DNA of 64,000 bases, taken from NCBI RefSeq assembly GCF_001685355.1, contig NZ_CP016438.1:9238001-9302000 (forward strand). The letters are read 5' to 3'. The notes beneath the pieces were generated by a model, which worked only from the letters and a program-made list of their open reading frames with translations, had not been told where the DNA came from and ran no database searches. The position numbers and the translations under genes were made by a program. Shown one piece after another: positions 17,473 through 26,499 of the stretch. The stretch comes from Streptomyces lincolnensis (GTDB lineage: Bacteria; Actinomycetota; Actinomycetes; Streptomycetales; Streptomycetaceae). Every line of letters begins with the position of its first letter. The first letter of the stretch is position 1.

Positions 17473-17658
17473 TCAGTCGCCCTCGGACTCCTCCTGGGCG
17501 CGGGCGTTGGGGGTGATGGCCTCCCCGGCCTCGCCCCGGTGGAGCCGCTGCTCGGCGGAGTCCCGGGTGCGGTTGGCGGTGTCCTCGATCTCGCGCACGA
17601 CCTTCTCTACGGCGGTCTCGGGCGAGTCGTCGCGGCGGTTCTTCTCGGGGTCGGTCAC
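17473..17658 (-). CDS. Small charged hypothetical protein
   Basis: A 61-residue highly charged helical protein (ETAVEKVVREIEDTANRTRDSAEQ) that starts with GTG after a good AGGAG. No hydrophobic segment is present, so it is likely cytoplasmic; heptad-like spacing suggests a short coiled coil. Function is unknown. It is separated from the phosphatase gene upstream by a 9-bp tandem repeat. Confidence 0.7.
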   Translation of the reverse strand: MTDPEKNRRDDSPETAVEKVVREIEDTANRTRDSAEQRLHRGEAGEAITPNARAQEESEGD

Positions 17659-17671
17659 GGGGGACTCCTCT

Positions 17672-17707
17672 CTGCGGTCTCTGCGGTCTCTGCGGTCTCT
17701 GCGGTCG
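17672..17707. repeat. Tandem repeat, four copies of a 9-bp unit
   Basis: The unit CTGCGGTCT occurs four times head to tail (the last with one change), directly between the stop of the Ppx/GppA gene and the ribosome site of the small charged protein. Such a microsatellite can vary in copy number by slippage and would change spacing in the leader of the small gene. Confidence 0.9.
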
Positions 17708-17709
17708 TT

Positions 17710-18717
17710 TCAGGTGGGGGAACTCGCGATGCGCAGGGGCACCGGGTCCGGGGGAGCGTCCTCCACGTTGCGGCGGGTGATCTCCGCCCACCAGGACGCG
17801 CCGTCCTCGATGTGCCGCAGCAGCACTCCCTCCCGGATCGCCCACGGGCAGAGCGTGAGCGTCCGGATGCCGGTCAGCTTCATCGCGGTGTGGCCGACCA
17901 CCGCGCCGGCCAGGCTCTGCGCCGCGCGCGGGGCGGAGATGCCGGGCAGCAGGGCGCGCCCGGTGGCCGGCAGCACGGCCAGCCGGCCGACGGCCAGGCG
18001 GAGGTCCTCGCGGTGCAGCCGTCGTTCCACGAACGGGCCGTACCGTCCGGGCGGGGCTCCGCACAGCCGGCCCAGCTGCTGGAAGGTGCGCGAGGTGGCC
18101 ACCGCCGTGCGCGGTCCCTCCCAGCGGATCCGTGCCGCCGCGTCCCGCAGTTGATGCCGGACCCTGCGGCGCAGGGCCCGCATCTGCTCGGGGGACGGCG
18201 GGTCCTGCCCCTCGAAGAACTCATGGGTCAGCCGGCCCGCCCCGAGCGGCAGCGAGGCCACGAAGTCCGGAAGCCGCCCCCGGCCGAAGGCCACCTCCAG
18301 CGAGCCGCCCCCGATGTCCAGCAGGGCGAGCGGCCCCGACCGCCAGCCCATCCAGCGCCGTGCCCCGAGGAAGGTCAGCTCGGCCTCCACCTCGCCGGGC
18401 AGGGTGCACAGCCCCACCCCGGTGCGGGTCCGGACGGCGCGGAGCACCTCCTGACGGTTCGGGGCGCTGCGTACCACGGCGGTCGCGAAGGCCAGCGGGC
18501 CCGCCGCGCCCCATCTGGTCGCGGTCCGGCTCGCGTCGGCGACCGCGTCGACCAGCCGTTCCACGGACTCCTCCGGAATCGGTTCGCCCGGCTGCACCTG
18601 GTCGGAGAGTCTGAGCCGCCACTTGGCGGTGTGGACCGGCAGTGGCACCCCGCCCTCCGCGTCCGCCACCACCAGCCGGACCGCGTTCGACCCCACATCC
18701 ACCACGCTGATTCGCAT
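17710..18717 (-). CDS. Ppx/GppA-family phosphatase (exopolyphosphatase-like)
   Basis: A 335-residue enzyme of the sugar-kinase/Hsp70 fold. VDVGSNAVRLVVAD is the phosphate-1 loop, EVEAELTFLGARR the conserved Glu region and LLDIGGGSLEVAFG the phosphate-2 loop. LPLGAGRLTHEFF and AIREGVLLRHI complete the family pattern. It would remove phosphate from polyphosphate or from pppGpp; it is one of the short actinobacterial Ppx proteins lacking the C-terminal HD-like domain. ATG 18717 opens directly with MRISVVDVGSN, so the start is secure. The following gene in the same direction is the small charged protein. Confidence 0.9.
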   Translation of the reverse strand: MRISVVDVGSNAVRLVVADAEGGVPLPVHTAKWRLRLSDQVQPGEPIPEESVERLVDAVADASRTATRWGAAGPLAFATAVVRSAPNRQEVLRAVRTRTGVGLCTLPGEVEAELTFLGARRWMGWRSGPLALLDIGGGSLEVAFGRGRLPDFVASLPLGAGRLTHEFFEGQDPPSPEQMRALRRRVRHQLRDAAARIRWEGPRTAVATSRTFQQLGRLCGAPPGRYGPFVERRLHREDLRLAVGRLAVLPATGRALLPGISAPRAAQSLAGAVVGHTAMKLTGIRTLTLCPWAIREGVLLRHIEDGASWWAEITRRNVEDAPPDPVPLRIASSPT

Positions 18718-18801
18718 GGCCCCGTGAGTACCCGCTTGCGGGTCCGCCCAACGTCAGAGGCCCGCCGAGGAGTTCCCCCCGGGCCACTGTCCGGGCAGCG
18801 G

Positions 18802-18839
18802 CGAGGGGCCGCCGTCTCCCTGAAGACGGCGGCCCCTCG
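18802..18839. terminator. Hairpin terminator downstream of DHA2 exporter gene
   Basis: A perfect 16-bp stem (CGAGGGGCCGCCGTCT and its complement) around a 6-base loop, 20 bp after the exporter stop on the minus strand. Confidence 0.82.
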
Positions 18840-18859
18840 GACCGTGGTGGCCGGCCGGG

Positions 18860-20362
18860 TCACATGTGGATGACCGGTGCCGCGTCGGCGTCCTGCTCGG
18901 GGACGCCGCGCCGGTAGAGCAGGAACGCGATCAGCGTGCCGGCGGCGAAGAGGCCGGCCGACCACCAGAAGGCGGTGGTGTAGCTCTCGATCGTCGCCTG
19001 GGCCTGGACCAGCTTGTTCGTCGCGTCCTTGCCGGTCAGGTAGTCGGTCGCGGCGCTCGCGGCCAGCGTGTTCAGCAGCGCCGTACCGATCGAACCGCCC
19101 ACCTGCTGCATGGCGTTGACCGTGGCGGAGGCGACGCCCGCGTCCTCGGCCGCCACTCCGCCGGTGGCCAGCTGCATGGCCGGCGGCATCACCAGGCCGA
19201 GACCGGCACCGATGACGATCAGCTGCGGCAGGACGGCGGTGCTGTAGTCGGAGGCGACACCGATGCCCGTCAGCCAGGCCATGCCGACGGCGGCGATCGC
19301 GAAGCCCAGCGGGATGGCGGCCTTGGGACCGATCCGCGGTACCACCTTCGTGGTGCCGAGCTGGGCCGACACCATCAGGGCGGCGACCATCGGGAGGAAC
19401 GCCACACCGGTCTTGGTCGGGCTGAAGCCCAGGTTCAGCTGGAGGTAGTAGGTGAGGAAGAGGAACACACCGAACATGCCCGCACCGGAGATGAGCACGG
19501 CGAGGAAGGAGGCCGCCCGGTTGCGGTCCAGCAGGATGCGCAGCGGCAGCAGCGGGTGCGCGGCCCGGGTCTGCCACCAGGCGAAGGCGGCCAGCAGCAC
19601 ACCGCCGGCGATCAGGAAGCCCCAGGTGGCGACGGCGGACCAGTCGTGCGTCTCGGCGTTGGAGAAGCCGTAGACCAGGGAGAACAGACCGGTGGCGACC
19701 AGGACGGTGCCCGGCACGTCCAGCTTGGAGTTCGTGGCGTCGCGGTGGTTGTTCAGCAGGAACCAGCCGCCCGCGAAGGCGACGACGGCGATGACGACGT
19801 TCACGTACAGCGTCCAGCGCCAGTCCAGGGCGTCGGTCAGGATGCCGCCCAGCAGCAGCCCCACCGCGCCGCCCGCGCCGGCGATGGCGCCGTAGACGCT
19901 GAACGCCTTGGCGCGCTCGCGGGCGTCGGTGAACGTGGTGTTCAGCAGGGACAGGGCGGCCGGTGCGAGGAGCGCGCCGAAGGCACCCTGGAGGGCGCGC
20001 GCGGTGACCAGCATCTCGAAGTTGGTGGCGGCGCCGCCGAGCGCGGAGACCGCGGCGAAGCCGACGACGCCGATGAGGAAGGCCGGCTTGCGGCCGAACA
20101 GGTCCGCTATGCGTCCGCCGAGCAGCAGCAGGGAGGCGAAGGCCAGCGCGTAGGCGGTGACGATCCACTGCCGGCTGCCGTCGGAGAACCCGAGGTCGGC
20201 CTGGGCCGACGGCAGGGCGATGTTCACGATGGTGGCGTCCAGCACCACCATCAGCTGGGCGAGTGCGACGACCGCGAGGATCCACCACTTCTTGGACGAG
20301 GCGGCGGCAGGCGCCGCGACGGCGCCGTCCTGCCCGCTCTCGGTCAGCGTCTTCTGTGACAT
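18860..20362 (-). CDS. DHA2-family drug:H+ antiporter (EmrB/QacA type, 14 helices)
   Basis: A 500-residue major facilitator. LMVVLDATIVNIALPSAQADLG (motif D1) is the DHA2 signature, GGRIADLFGRKPAFLIG is motif A, and ARALQGAFGALLAPAALSLL and GAIAGAGGAVGLLLGGILTD cover motifs B and C. It should export toxic or self-made compounds by proton antiport. The ATG at 20362 follows within 90 bp of two GTTTCG-type inverted repeats that look like TetR-family operators, so drug-responsive derepression is likely; no TetR gene is adjacent. Confidence 0.92.
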   Translation of the reverse strand: MSQKTLTESGQDGAVAAPAAASSKKWWILAVVALAQLMVVLDATIVNIALPSAQADLGFSDGSRQWIVTAYALAFASLLLLGGRIADLFGRKPAFLIGVVGFAAVSALGGAATNFEMLVTARALQGAFGALLAPAALSLLNTTFTDARERAKAFSVYGAIAGAGGAVGLLLGGILTDALDWRWTLYVNVVIAVVAFAGGWFLLNNHRDATNSKLDVPGTVLVATGLFSLVYGFSNAETHDWSAVATWGFLIAGGVLLAAFAWWQTRAAHPLLPLRILLDRNRAASFLAVLISGAGMFGVFLFLTYYLQLNLGFSPTKTGVAFLPMVAALMVSAQLGTTKVVPRIGPKAAIPLGFAIAAVGMAWLTGIGVASDYSTAVLPQLIVIGAGLGLVMPPAMQLATGGVAAEDAGVASATVNAMQQVGGSIGTALLNTLAASAATDYLTGKDATNKLVQAQATIESYTTAFWWSAGLFAAGTLIAFLLYRRGVPEQDADAAPVIHM

Positions 20363-20410
20363 CGGGAAACCAACTCCAGGGAAGTCGATCGAAGGATTAC
20401 GAGCACGTAA

Positions 20411-20425
20411 ACGAAACCGTTTCGT
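20411..20425. promoter_or_regulatory. Palindromic operator upstream of DHA2 exporter
   Basis: ACGAAAC-C-GTTTCGT is a perfect 15-base palindrome around one central base, 49 bp ahead of the exporter start. Its size and symmetry fit a TetR-family binding site. Confidence 0.75.
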
Positions 20426-20451
20426 ACACGTCGAGGCTAGACCACTCCGAA

Positions 20452-20469
20452 CGAAACGGCAACGTTTCG
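20452..20469. promoter_or_regulatory. Second operator-like inverted repeat upstream of DHA2 exporter
   Basis: CGAAAC-N6-GTTTCG uses the same half-site as the palindrome at 20411-20425, about 27 bp further upstream, suggesting two sites for one regulator. Confidence 0.65.
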
Positions 20470-20547
20470 CTAGGAGGGCTCGCTGGGACGGCTCGTCAGG
20501 AGGGCCTCACTACCGACGCGAGAAGCTGAGAAGCGCACGCACCCGCG

Positions 20548-23379
20548 TCACGCCATCTGGCGCCGCACCAGCTCGTGCAGCCGCCCGCCGGTGTCCGCGA
20601 GCAGCTGGGCGGGCGGGCCCTGCTGGGCGACCTTGCCGTTCTCCATGACGATCACGCGGTCGGCGTCCAGCACGGTCGACAGACGGTGGGCGATGACGAT
20701 CCGGGTGGCGTTGAGGGCCTTGGTGGACTCGATCACCGTGCGCTGCGTCTCGTTGTCGAGGGCGCTGGTCGCCTCGTCGAAGAACAGGATCCGCGGCCGG
20801 CGGATCAACGCCTGGGCGATCATGAGGCGTTGGCGCTGCCCGCCGGAGACGGCGCCGCTGCCCGAGACGATGGTGTGCAGCCCCATCGGCATCCGCTGGA
20901 TGTCCTCGGCCAGGCCCGCCATCGCGGCCGCCGCCATCGCCTCCTCCGGCGTGTACGGCTCGGTCCCGCAGATCACGTCCAGGATCGACCCCGTGAACGG
21001 CTGCGCGTGCTGGAGCACCACCCCGCACTGACGGCGCACCGCCGACTGGTCGAGCGCGGCCAGGTCCTGACCGTCGTAGAGCACGCTCCCGGAGACCGGG
21101 CGGTCGAAGCCGATCAGCAGCCTGAGCAGGGTCGACTTGCCGCAACCGCTGGGGCCGACGATCGCCACGAACTCGCCCGGCCGGATCTCGAACGACACGT
21201 CGTCCAGGACCAGCGGACCGTCGTCGGAGTAGCGGAAGGACAGCCTCCGGGCCTCCAGCGCCCCGGTCAGCGGGCCCGGCCGGGTGCTCGCCGTGCGCAC
21301 CTCGGGCGTCGCGTCCAGGACCGGCTTGATCTCCTCGAACAGCGGCAGCGCGGCCACCACCGAGACGAAGGCGCCGGTCAGCGAGGTGACCGAGGTCAGC
21401 AGCATCGTCACCGAGGTGTTGAACGTGAGGAACGCCGACGCCGACATCGTGCCCCGCGCCGGACCCGCCAGCAGCATGAACATCAGCAGGGTGCACAACG
21501 GCAGGTACACCGCGCCCGCCACCGTGGTGAGGTTCTTGATCCGGCCGACCTTCTGCTGGAGCTCACGGCTGCGCGCGAACTGGGAGGCCCAGGCGGCGTA
21601 GGCGTAGTTCTCGGCCGCCGCCACCCGCAGCTTGGGCAGACCGCGCAGGGTCTGGAACGCCTGATTGTTGAGCTTGTTGCCGAGCACCACCAGGCGCCGC
21701 TGCCAGCGCACCTGCCACAGGCCGAGCCCGAGGAACATCGCGGCGATGACGACGAGCATGCCGATCGCGGCCGTCGCCATCGACGCGCTGAACCAGAACA
21801 GCAGCCCCAGGTTCATCGCGCCCACGGTCACCGACTGGGCGACCGTCGGCGCGATGCCCGCCATCATCCGGCGGATCGAGCTGATGCCCATGGCCTGGCT
21901 GGCCAGTTCACCCGTCGAGCGCTCGGTGAAGAACTTCGTCGGCAGCCTCAGCAGCCGGTCCCACACCGCCGGCTGGAGCGTCGCCTCGATCCGGCCCTCC
22001 AGACGCAGCATGGTGAGGTTCTGCATCAGCATGAACACCGCCGCCACCACACTGCTGACGATGACGGCCAGACACACCTGCACGATCAGATCGGTCTGCG
22101 CCTTCGGCACGAACTCGCCGAGCACCTTGCCCGTCGCGATCGGCACCAGCGCCCCGATCGCGACCGTCACCAGCATGCTGACCAGCAGGTTCGTCATGTC
22201 GCCCGTCGTGCCGCGCATGCTGAACCTGAGCAGCCCGAGCGGGCTGAGCCCACGGTCCGGCAGCGGACGGTAGAACATCACCGCACGCGGTTCGAACTCC
22301 TCCGCGTTGTCCTTCTCGATCGGCGTCTCGCGCCCGGTCGCCGGATGCACCGCCACATACCCGCCGCGCCGCCACAGCAGCGCGACCGGCGCCCCCGACA
22401 GTGCCCGGTGGCCCACCAGCGGTCCGACGTTGTCACGCCACCACCGGCCGTCCAGACGTACGGCCCGCACGCGGACGCGGGAGGCCAGGGCGATCTGCTC
22501 GATCGGATCGAGGCGGTCGCTCTCGGTGCCGCTCTGCGCGGGCTCCGCGAGGGGAATCCCGGCCGCCTGGGCGACCAGCTTGCAGGCCGCGTAACTGGCG
22601 TCCGCGTCGGCGGACGTCGTACGCCGCTTGGACTTGCCGATGGACGCCAGCAGCGTCTGGTCCGCCTGGGCGCGGACGGCCTCACCGGCCTTGATGCCCG
22701 CGGCCGTACGGGTCTCGTGGGTGCGCTCCAGCTGCTCGATCCAGCGGTCCAGCGCGGTCAGCAGCCGGTACTGCTGGTCGACCATGCTCTGCCACACCGC
22801 GGGGTCCATCAGCAGGTCGGCGGCGGCCTCCTGCCCGTACAGCGAGCCGTACTGGACGCTGCCCGGCGGCACCTGCATCCAGAAGACGTCGTCGTCGGCC
22901 ACCTCGGCGGCTCCCTCGGTGGCCATCGGCGCCTGGAAGAGCACGGACAGGCTGCGGCCGACGCCGAGCGCGAGGGCGTACTCCAGGGGGCTGGTCGTCG
23001 GCGGCACGTACTGCGGGTTGCCGTACTCGTCGTACGACCAGGTCTGGGTGTGCGCGGGCTCGTACAGCTCGCGCAGCCCGATGCGGTGCACCACGCAGTC
23101 CCTGAGCGGCCGGGCCACCAGCGTGTGCTGGGGCCCCGCCACCGGACCGAGCAGCAGCGCGCCCGGTTCCAGACGGCCCAGATGGTGCCAGTGGCCCTGC
23201 TGCTCGGCGTCCACCGCGAACAGGTCCACCGCGCCCGACACGACCAGCCACAGCACCTGCGGCCCTTCGAGGTCGAGGCGGTTGAAACCGGCGCAGTCGA
23301 TCCGCGTGCCCATCGCGCCTAGCGCGTTGAGGACGAGGTCGCCTCCGTAGGGGGAGGCCATGTCACCTGGGGAGCTCAT
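20548..23379 (-). CDS. NHLM-type bacteriocin ABC transporter, ATP-binding/permease, with cyclic-nucleotide-binding-like N-terminus
   Basis: A 943-residue ABC exporter half. Residues about 30-130 (RLDLEGPQVLWLVVSGAVDLFAVD, LGRLEPGALLLGP) look like a cNMP-binding-type beta barrel, the mark of the second ABC subunit in NHLM export systems. A helical linker follows, then six transmembrane helices (about 410-690) and a nucleotide-binding domain with Walker A GPSGCGKST, signature SGGQRQRL and Walker B ILFFDEATSALD. It has no peptidase domain. ATG 23379 is 1 base after the stop of the C39 transporter gene. It probably pairs with that transporter or acts after it to secrete the small double-glycine peptide encoded at 26500-26715. 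Confidence 0.92.
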   Translation of the reverse strand: MSSPGDMASPYGGDLVLNALGAMGTRIDCAGFNRLDLEGPQVLWLVVSGAVDLFAVDAEQQGHWHHLGRLEPGALLLGPVAGPQHTLVARPLRDCVVHRIGLRELYEPAHTQTWSYDEYGNPQYVPPTTSPLEYALALGVGRSLSVLFQAPMATEGAAEVADDDVFWMQVPPGSVQYGSLYGQEAAADLLMDPAVWQSMVDQQYRLLTALDRWIEQLERTHETRTAAGIKAGEAVRAQADQTLLASIGKSKRRTTSADADASYAACKLVAQAAGIPLAEPAQSGTESDRLDPIEQIALASRVRVRAVRLDGRWWRDNVGPLVGHRALSGAPVALLWRRGGYVAVHPATGRETPIEKDNAEEFEPRAVMFYRPLPDRGLSPLGLLRFSMRGTTGDMTNLLVSMLVTVAIGALVPIATGKVLGEFVPKAQTDLIVQVCLAVIVSSVVAAVFMLMQNLTMLRLEGRIEATLQPAVWDRLLRLPTKFFTERSTGELASQAMGISSIRRMMAGIAPTVAQSVTVGAMNLGLLFWFSASMATAAIGMLVVIAAMFLGLGLWQVRWQRRLVVLGNKLNNQAFQTLRGLPKLRVAAAENYAYAAWASQFARSRELQQKVGRIKNLTTVAGAVYLPLCTLLMFMLLAGPARGTMSASAFLTFNTSVTMLLTSVTSLTGAFVSVVAALPLFEEIKPVLDATPEVRTASTRPGPLTGALEARRLSFRYSDDGPLVLDDVSFEIRPGEFVAIVGPSGCGKSTLLRLLIGFDRPVSGSVLYDGQDLAALDQSAVRRQCGVVLQHAQPFTGSILDVICGTEPYTPEEAMAAAAMAGLAEDIQRMPMGLHTIVSGSGAVSGGQRQRLMIAQALIRRPRILFFDEATSALDNETQRTVIESTKALNATRIVIAHRLSTVLDADRVIVMENGKVAQQGPPAQLLADTGGRLHELVRRQMA

Positions 23380-23380
23380 G

Positions 23381-25603
23381 TCACCGTTCCTTGACCAGCG
23401 CCGCGTACGCGCCCCCGCGCGCCACCAGCTCCTCGTGCCGCCCGCGTTCCACGATCGTGCCGTGCTGGAGTACGACGATCTCGTCGCTGTCGCGCACGGT
23501 GCTCAGCCGGTGCGCGATCACCACACAGGCACAGCCGCGCTTGCGCAGGTTGTCCATGACCACCAGCTCGGTCTCCGCGTCCAGCGCGCTGGTCACCTCG
23601 TCGAGCACCAGGATGCTCGGCCGGCGCACCAACGCCCGGGCGATCTCCAGTCGTTGGCGCTGACCGCCGGAGAAGTTGCGCCCGTCCTGCTCGACCTTGC
23701 TCTGGATACCGCCGGGCCGGCGCATCACCACGTCGTACAGGGCCGCATCGCGCAGGGCGTCGACCACGGCGTCGTCCGGGATCGACGGGTCCCACAGCGC
23801 GATGTTGTCGCGGATCGAGCCCTCGAAGAGGAACACGTCCTGGTCGACGAAGGAGACCGAGGACGCGAGCGCGCCGCGCGGGATGTCGTCCAGGCGCTGT
23901 CCGTCGATGCGGATCACGCCCTCCCAGGGCGTGTACAGGCCCGAGATCAGCCGGGACACCGTCGACTTGCCGCTGCCGGAGCCGCCGACCAGAGCGACCT
24001 GCTGGCCCGGGCCCACGGTCAGGTCGAAGCCCGTGAGCAGCGGCTTGTCCAGCGGGTTGTAGCCGAAGGTGATGTTCTCCAGCTCGACATGGCCGTGCAG
24101 CCGGCGCGTGGAGTCGCCGGCGCCCGGGCGGCCGTAGAGCGGATCGGCCTGGAAGTTCTCCACGTCCTTCAGACGGGCCACGTCGGCCGCGAAGTCCTGG
24201 ATGCGGCTCGCGACGCCGTTGAGGCGGGTGATCGGGGCGGTGAAGCGGGTGACCAGGGCCTGGAAGGCGACCAGCAGGCCGACGGAGATACCGCCCTCGA
24301 TCGCCCGCATACCGCCGATCCACAGGATGAGCGCGCTGTTCAGACTGGCGAGCGTCGGCGCGACCACACCCAGCCAGGCACTCGGCACCCCGAGCCGCTG
24401 CTGTTCCTCCAGTGTGGTGGCGTGCTGCCCCGCCCACTTGCGGAAGTAGCCCTCCTCGCCGCCGGTCGCCTTCATCGTCTCGATCAGCTGGAGGCCGGTG
24501 TAGGCGGTGTTGGTGAGCCGGGCGCTGTCGGCCCGCAGCTTCGCCGTACGGGTGGCGCGCAGCCGGATGACGACCCGCATGGCCACCACGTTCAGCAGCG
24601 CCACACCGATACCGACGTAGGTCAGCTGGGGGTCGTAGGTGTAGAGGAGGACCGCGTAGAGGACGACGACGACCGCGTCCACGCCGGCCGCCGCGAGGTC
24701 GCGGGCCAGGGTCTCGGCCACCTGGTCGTTGGACTGGAGGCGCTGCACCAGGTCGGCCGGGCTGCGCTGGGAGAAGAAGGTGACCGGCAGCCGCAGCAGA
24801 TGCCGCAGGAAGCGGGCGCTGGAGAGGGTGGAGGAGATGATCCGGCCGTGCAGCAGGTTCGCCTGCTGGAGCCAGGTCAGCACCAGGGTGAGCAGCACGC
24901 TCGCACCCATCGACGCGAACAGCACGCCGAGCAGCGAGGTCTGGCCCCCGATCAGGAACATGTCGATGTACTGGCGGCTCAGCGCGGGCACCGTCGCACC
25001 GACCAGCACCAGCAGCAGACTCGCCAGCACCGCCGCCGGCATGGTGCCCGCGGTACCGCGCAGCCGGGCCGGCATCGCGCCCAGCACCCCCGGCTTGCGG
25101 CCACCCCTGGTGAAGCCCTCGCCGGGCTCCATCACCAGGACGACTCCGGTGAAGCTGCCGTCGAAGTCCTCCATGGGCACGAAACGGCGGCCCTTGCCGG
25201 GGTCGTTGATGTACACCCCGCGGCGGCCGAAGCGGCGGCCCATGCCGTCGTAGACGACGTAGTGGTTGAACTCCCAGAACAGCACGGCCGGCGTCTGCAC
25301 GTCGGCGAGCGCGGCCGTGTCCATCTGCATGCCCTTGGCCGTCAGGCCGTAACTGCGGGCCGCCTTGAGGAGGTTGCTCGCGCGCGAGCCGTCCCGCGAG
25401 ACACCGCAGGCGATCCGCAACTCCTCCAACGGGATGTGTCTGCCGTAGTGGCCGAGCACCATCGCCAGCGAGGCGGCGCCGCACTCCACGGCCTCCATCT
25501 GGAGGACGGTGGGTGTGCGGACCGTCTTCGCCCTGCTCTTGGGGACCGGGCGCTTGGGCGGGGCGGAACGGCGCCGGCTCCGGGTGTCCGGTGCGGTGCT
25601 CAC
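23381..25603 (-). CDS. NHLM-type bacteriocin ABC transporter with N-terminal C39 peptidase
   Basis: A 740-residue exporter that should cut a double-glycine leader and export the peptide. The C39 peptidase occupies about residues 30-160: Cys41 in QMEAVECGAASLAMVLGHYG, the His in EFNHYVVYDGMGRRFG and the Asp in INDPGKGRRF form the triad. Six transmembrane helices follow, then the ATPase (Walker A GGSGSGKST, FSGGQRQRLEIARAL, Walker B ILVLDEVTSALD). GTG 25603 overlaps the upstream stop as GTGA, which fixes the start. All catalytic residues are present, so it looks active. The obvious substrate is the GG-leader peptide two genes upstream. Confidence 0.94.
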   Translation of the reverse strand: MSTAPDTRSRRRSAPPKRPVPKSRAKTVRTPTVLQMEAVECGAASLAMVLGHYGRHIPLEELRIACGVSRDGSRASNLLKAARSYGLTAKGMQMDTAALADVQTPAVLFWEFNHYVVYDGMGRRFGRRGVYINDPGKGRRFVPMEDFDGSFTGVVLVMEPGEGFTRGGRKPGVLGAMPARLRGTAGTMPAAVLASLLLVLVGATVPALSRQYIDMFLIGGQTSLLGVLFASMGASVLLTLVLTWLQQANLLHGRIISSTLSSARFLRHLLRLPVTFFSQRSPADLVQRLQSNDQVAETLARDLAAAGVDAVVVVLYAVLLYTYDPQLTYVGIGVALLNVVAMRVVIRLRATRTAKLRADSARLTNTAYTGLQLIETMKATGGEEGYFRKWAGQHATTLEEQQRLGVPSAWLGVVAPTLASLNSALILWIGGMRAIEGGISVGLLVAFQALVTRFTAPITRLNGVASRIQDFAADVARLKDVENFQADPLYGRPGAGDSTRRLHGHVELENITFGYNPLDKPLLTGFDLTVGPGQQVALVGGSGSGKSTVSRLISGLYTPWEGVIRIDGQRLDDIPRGALASSVSFVDQDVFLFEGSIRDNIALWDPSIPDDAVVDALRDAALYDVVMRRPGGIQSKVEQDGRNFSGGQRQRLEIARALVRRPSILVLDEVTSALDAETELVVMDNLRKRGCACVVIAHRLSTVRDSDEIVVLQHGTIVERGRHEELVARGGAYAALVKER

Positions 25604-26406
25604 GGCAGCAGCCAATCGACGGGACGCTGGTCGGCCAGCCGGATCGAGCCCGAGGCCGCGGTCATGGACGTGAGAGTGAACGGCGGTCCGTCCGCGGACG
25701 ACCACCGGTAGCCGCTTTTGGTGTCCTTCGACCTGTCCAGCCGCACCAGGACCGCCACCGGCCGGCCGTCCTTGGTGAACTGCTCGCCGAGCTGGCTGTC
25801 GCCGAGGAACGCGGCGATCTGCTGCGCGGACTGGGCGGAACGGTCCACCGACTTCACATGGCCGCGCAGCACGCCGTACTCCTGGGTGGGCACCGAGGAG
25901 ACGGTCAGGTCCACGGCGGCGTTCTCGGGAATGGAGGCCGCGTTCTCGGCGGGCACGTACACGGTGGCGTACAGGGGGTCGGAGGCGCGGGCGACCTTCT
26001 CCACGGCGGCGACGTTCGCGCCGGTGGAGATGATCTGCCCGATGGTCGCGGCGAGCGCTGTGACCCGGCCCGCGGCGACCGTGCGCACCACCGTGTCGCC
26101 CTCGGCCGTACGGACCTTCAGTACGGGGGAGTCGGCGGGCAGCCGCTGGCCCTCCTCCGCGATCACCTCGGTGACCTGGCCCGCGACCGGGCTCTGGAGG
26201 ATGTAACTGCCTTCCGCGTGCGTGAGGATGGCGGGCGCGCTCACGGTGGAGGCGACCGAGCCGGTCACCGCCCACACGGAGGCCGCGGCCATGGCCACCA
26301 CGGTCACGGACAGCACGAGCCAGCCCTGGGGGCGGGCGAAGCGCACCGGAAGGTCGAGTTCCTCCGGCGACTGGAGCTTGGCGAGGGCCTGTTGGCGGAA
26401 CTGCAC
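25600..26406 (-). CDS. HlyD-like membrane fusion protein of NHLM bacteriocin export system
   Basis: A 268-residue protein with a short cytoplasmic N-terminus (FRQQALAKLQSPEELDLPVRFARPQGW), one transmembrane helix (LVLSVTVVAMAAASVWAV) and an extracytoplasmic barrel-sandwich part (APAILTHAEGSYILQSPVAGQVTEVIAEEGQRLPADSPVLKVRTAEGD, the lipoyl-like half motif). SPEELDLPVRF is the signature start of NHLM secretion proteins. It would couple the two ABC subunits for export. GTG 26406 has a GAGGGAAG sequence upstream. It follows the precursor gene after an intrinsic terminator and overlaps the next gene by 4 bases. Confidence 0.9.
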   Translation of the reverse strand: MQFRQQALAKLQSPEELDLPVRFARPQGWLVLSVTVVAMAAASVWAVTGSVASTVSAPAILTHAEGSYILQSPVAGQVTEVIAEEGQRLPADSPVLKVRTAEGDTVVRTVAAGRVTALAATIGQIISTGANVAAVEKVARASDPLYATVYVPAENAASIPENAAVDLTVSSVPTQEYGVLRGHVKSVDRSAQSAQQIAAFLGDSQLGEQFTKDGRPVAVLVRLDRSKDTKSGYRWSSADGPPFTLTSMTAASGSIRLADQRPVDWLLP

Positions 26407-26443
26407 GGAACTTCCCTCACCTGGAGAGATCTTTTGAGGCAGG

Positions 26444-26475
26444 CAAAAGCCCCGGAGCCGGGATACGGCTCCGGG
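26444..26475 (-). terminator. Intrinsic terminator/attenuator between precursor peptide and exporter genes
   Basis: On the minus strand CCCGGAGCCG-TATCC-CGGCTCCGGG forms a perfect 10-bp stem followed by GCTTTTGCC. It lies after the precursor stop and before the HlyD-like start, so most transcripts would end after the peptide gene while some read through to the transporters. Confidence 0.85.
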
Positions 26476-26499
26476 ACTCAGTGATCACATCTGGTGCGA

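Noticed and set aside
20548..23379. Annotating the cyclic-nucleotide-like N-terminus as a true cAMP/cGMP-binding domain
   Set aside because: The phosphate-binding cassette residues of CRP-type domains are not evident; only the barrel-like pattern is seen.
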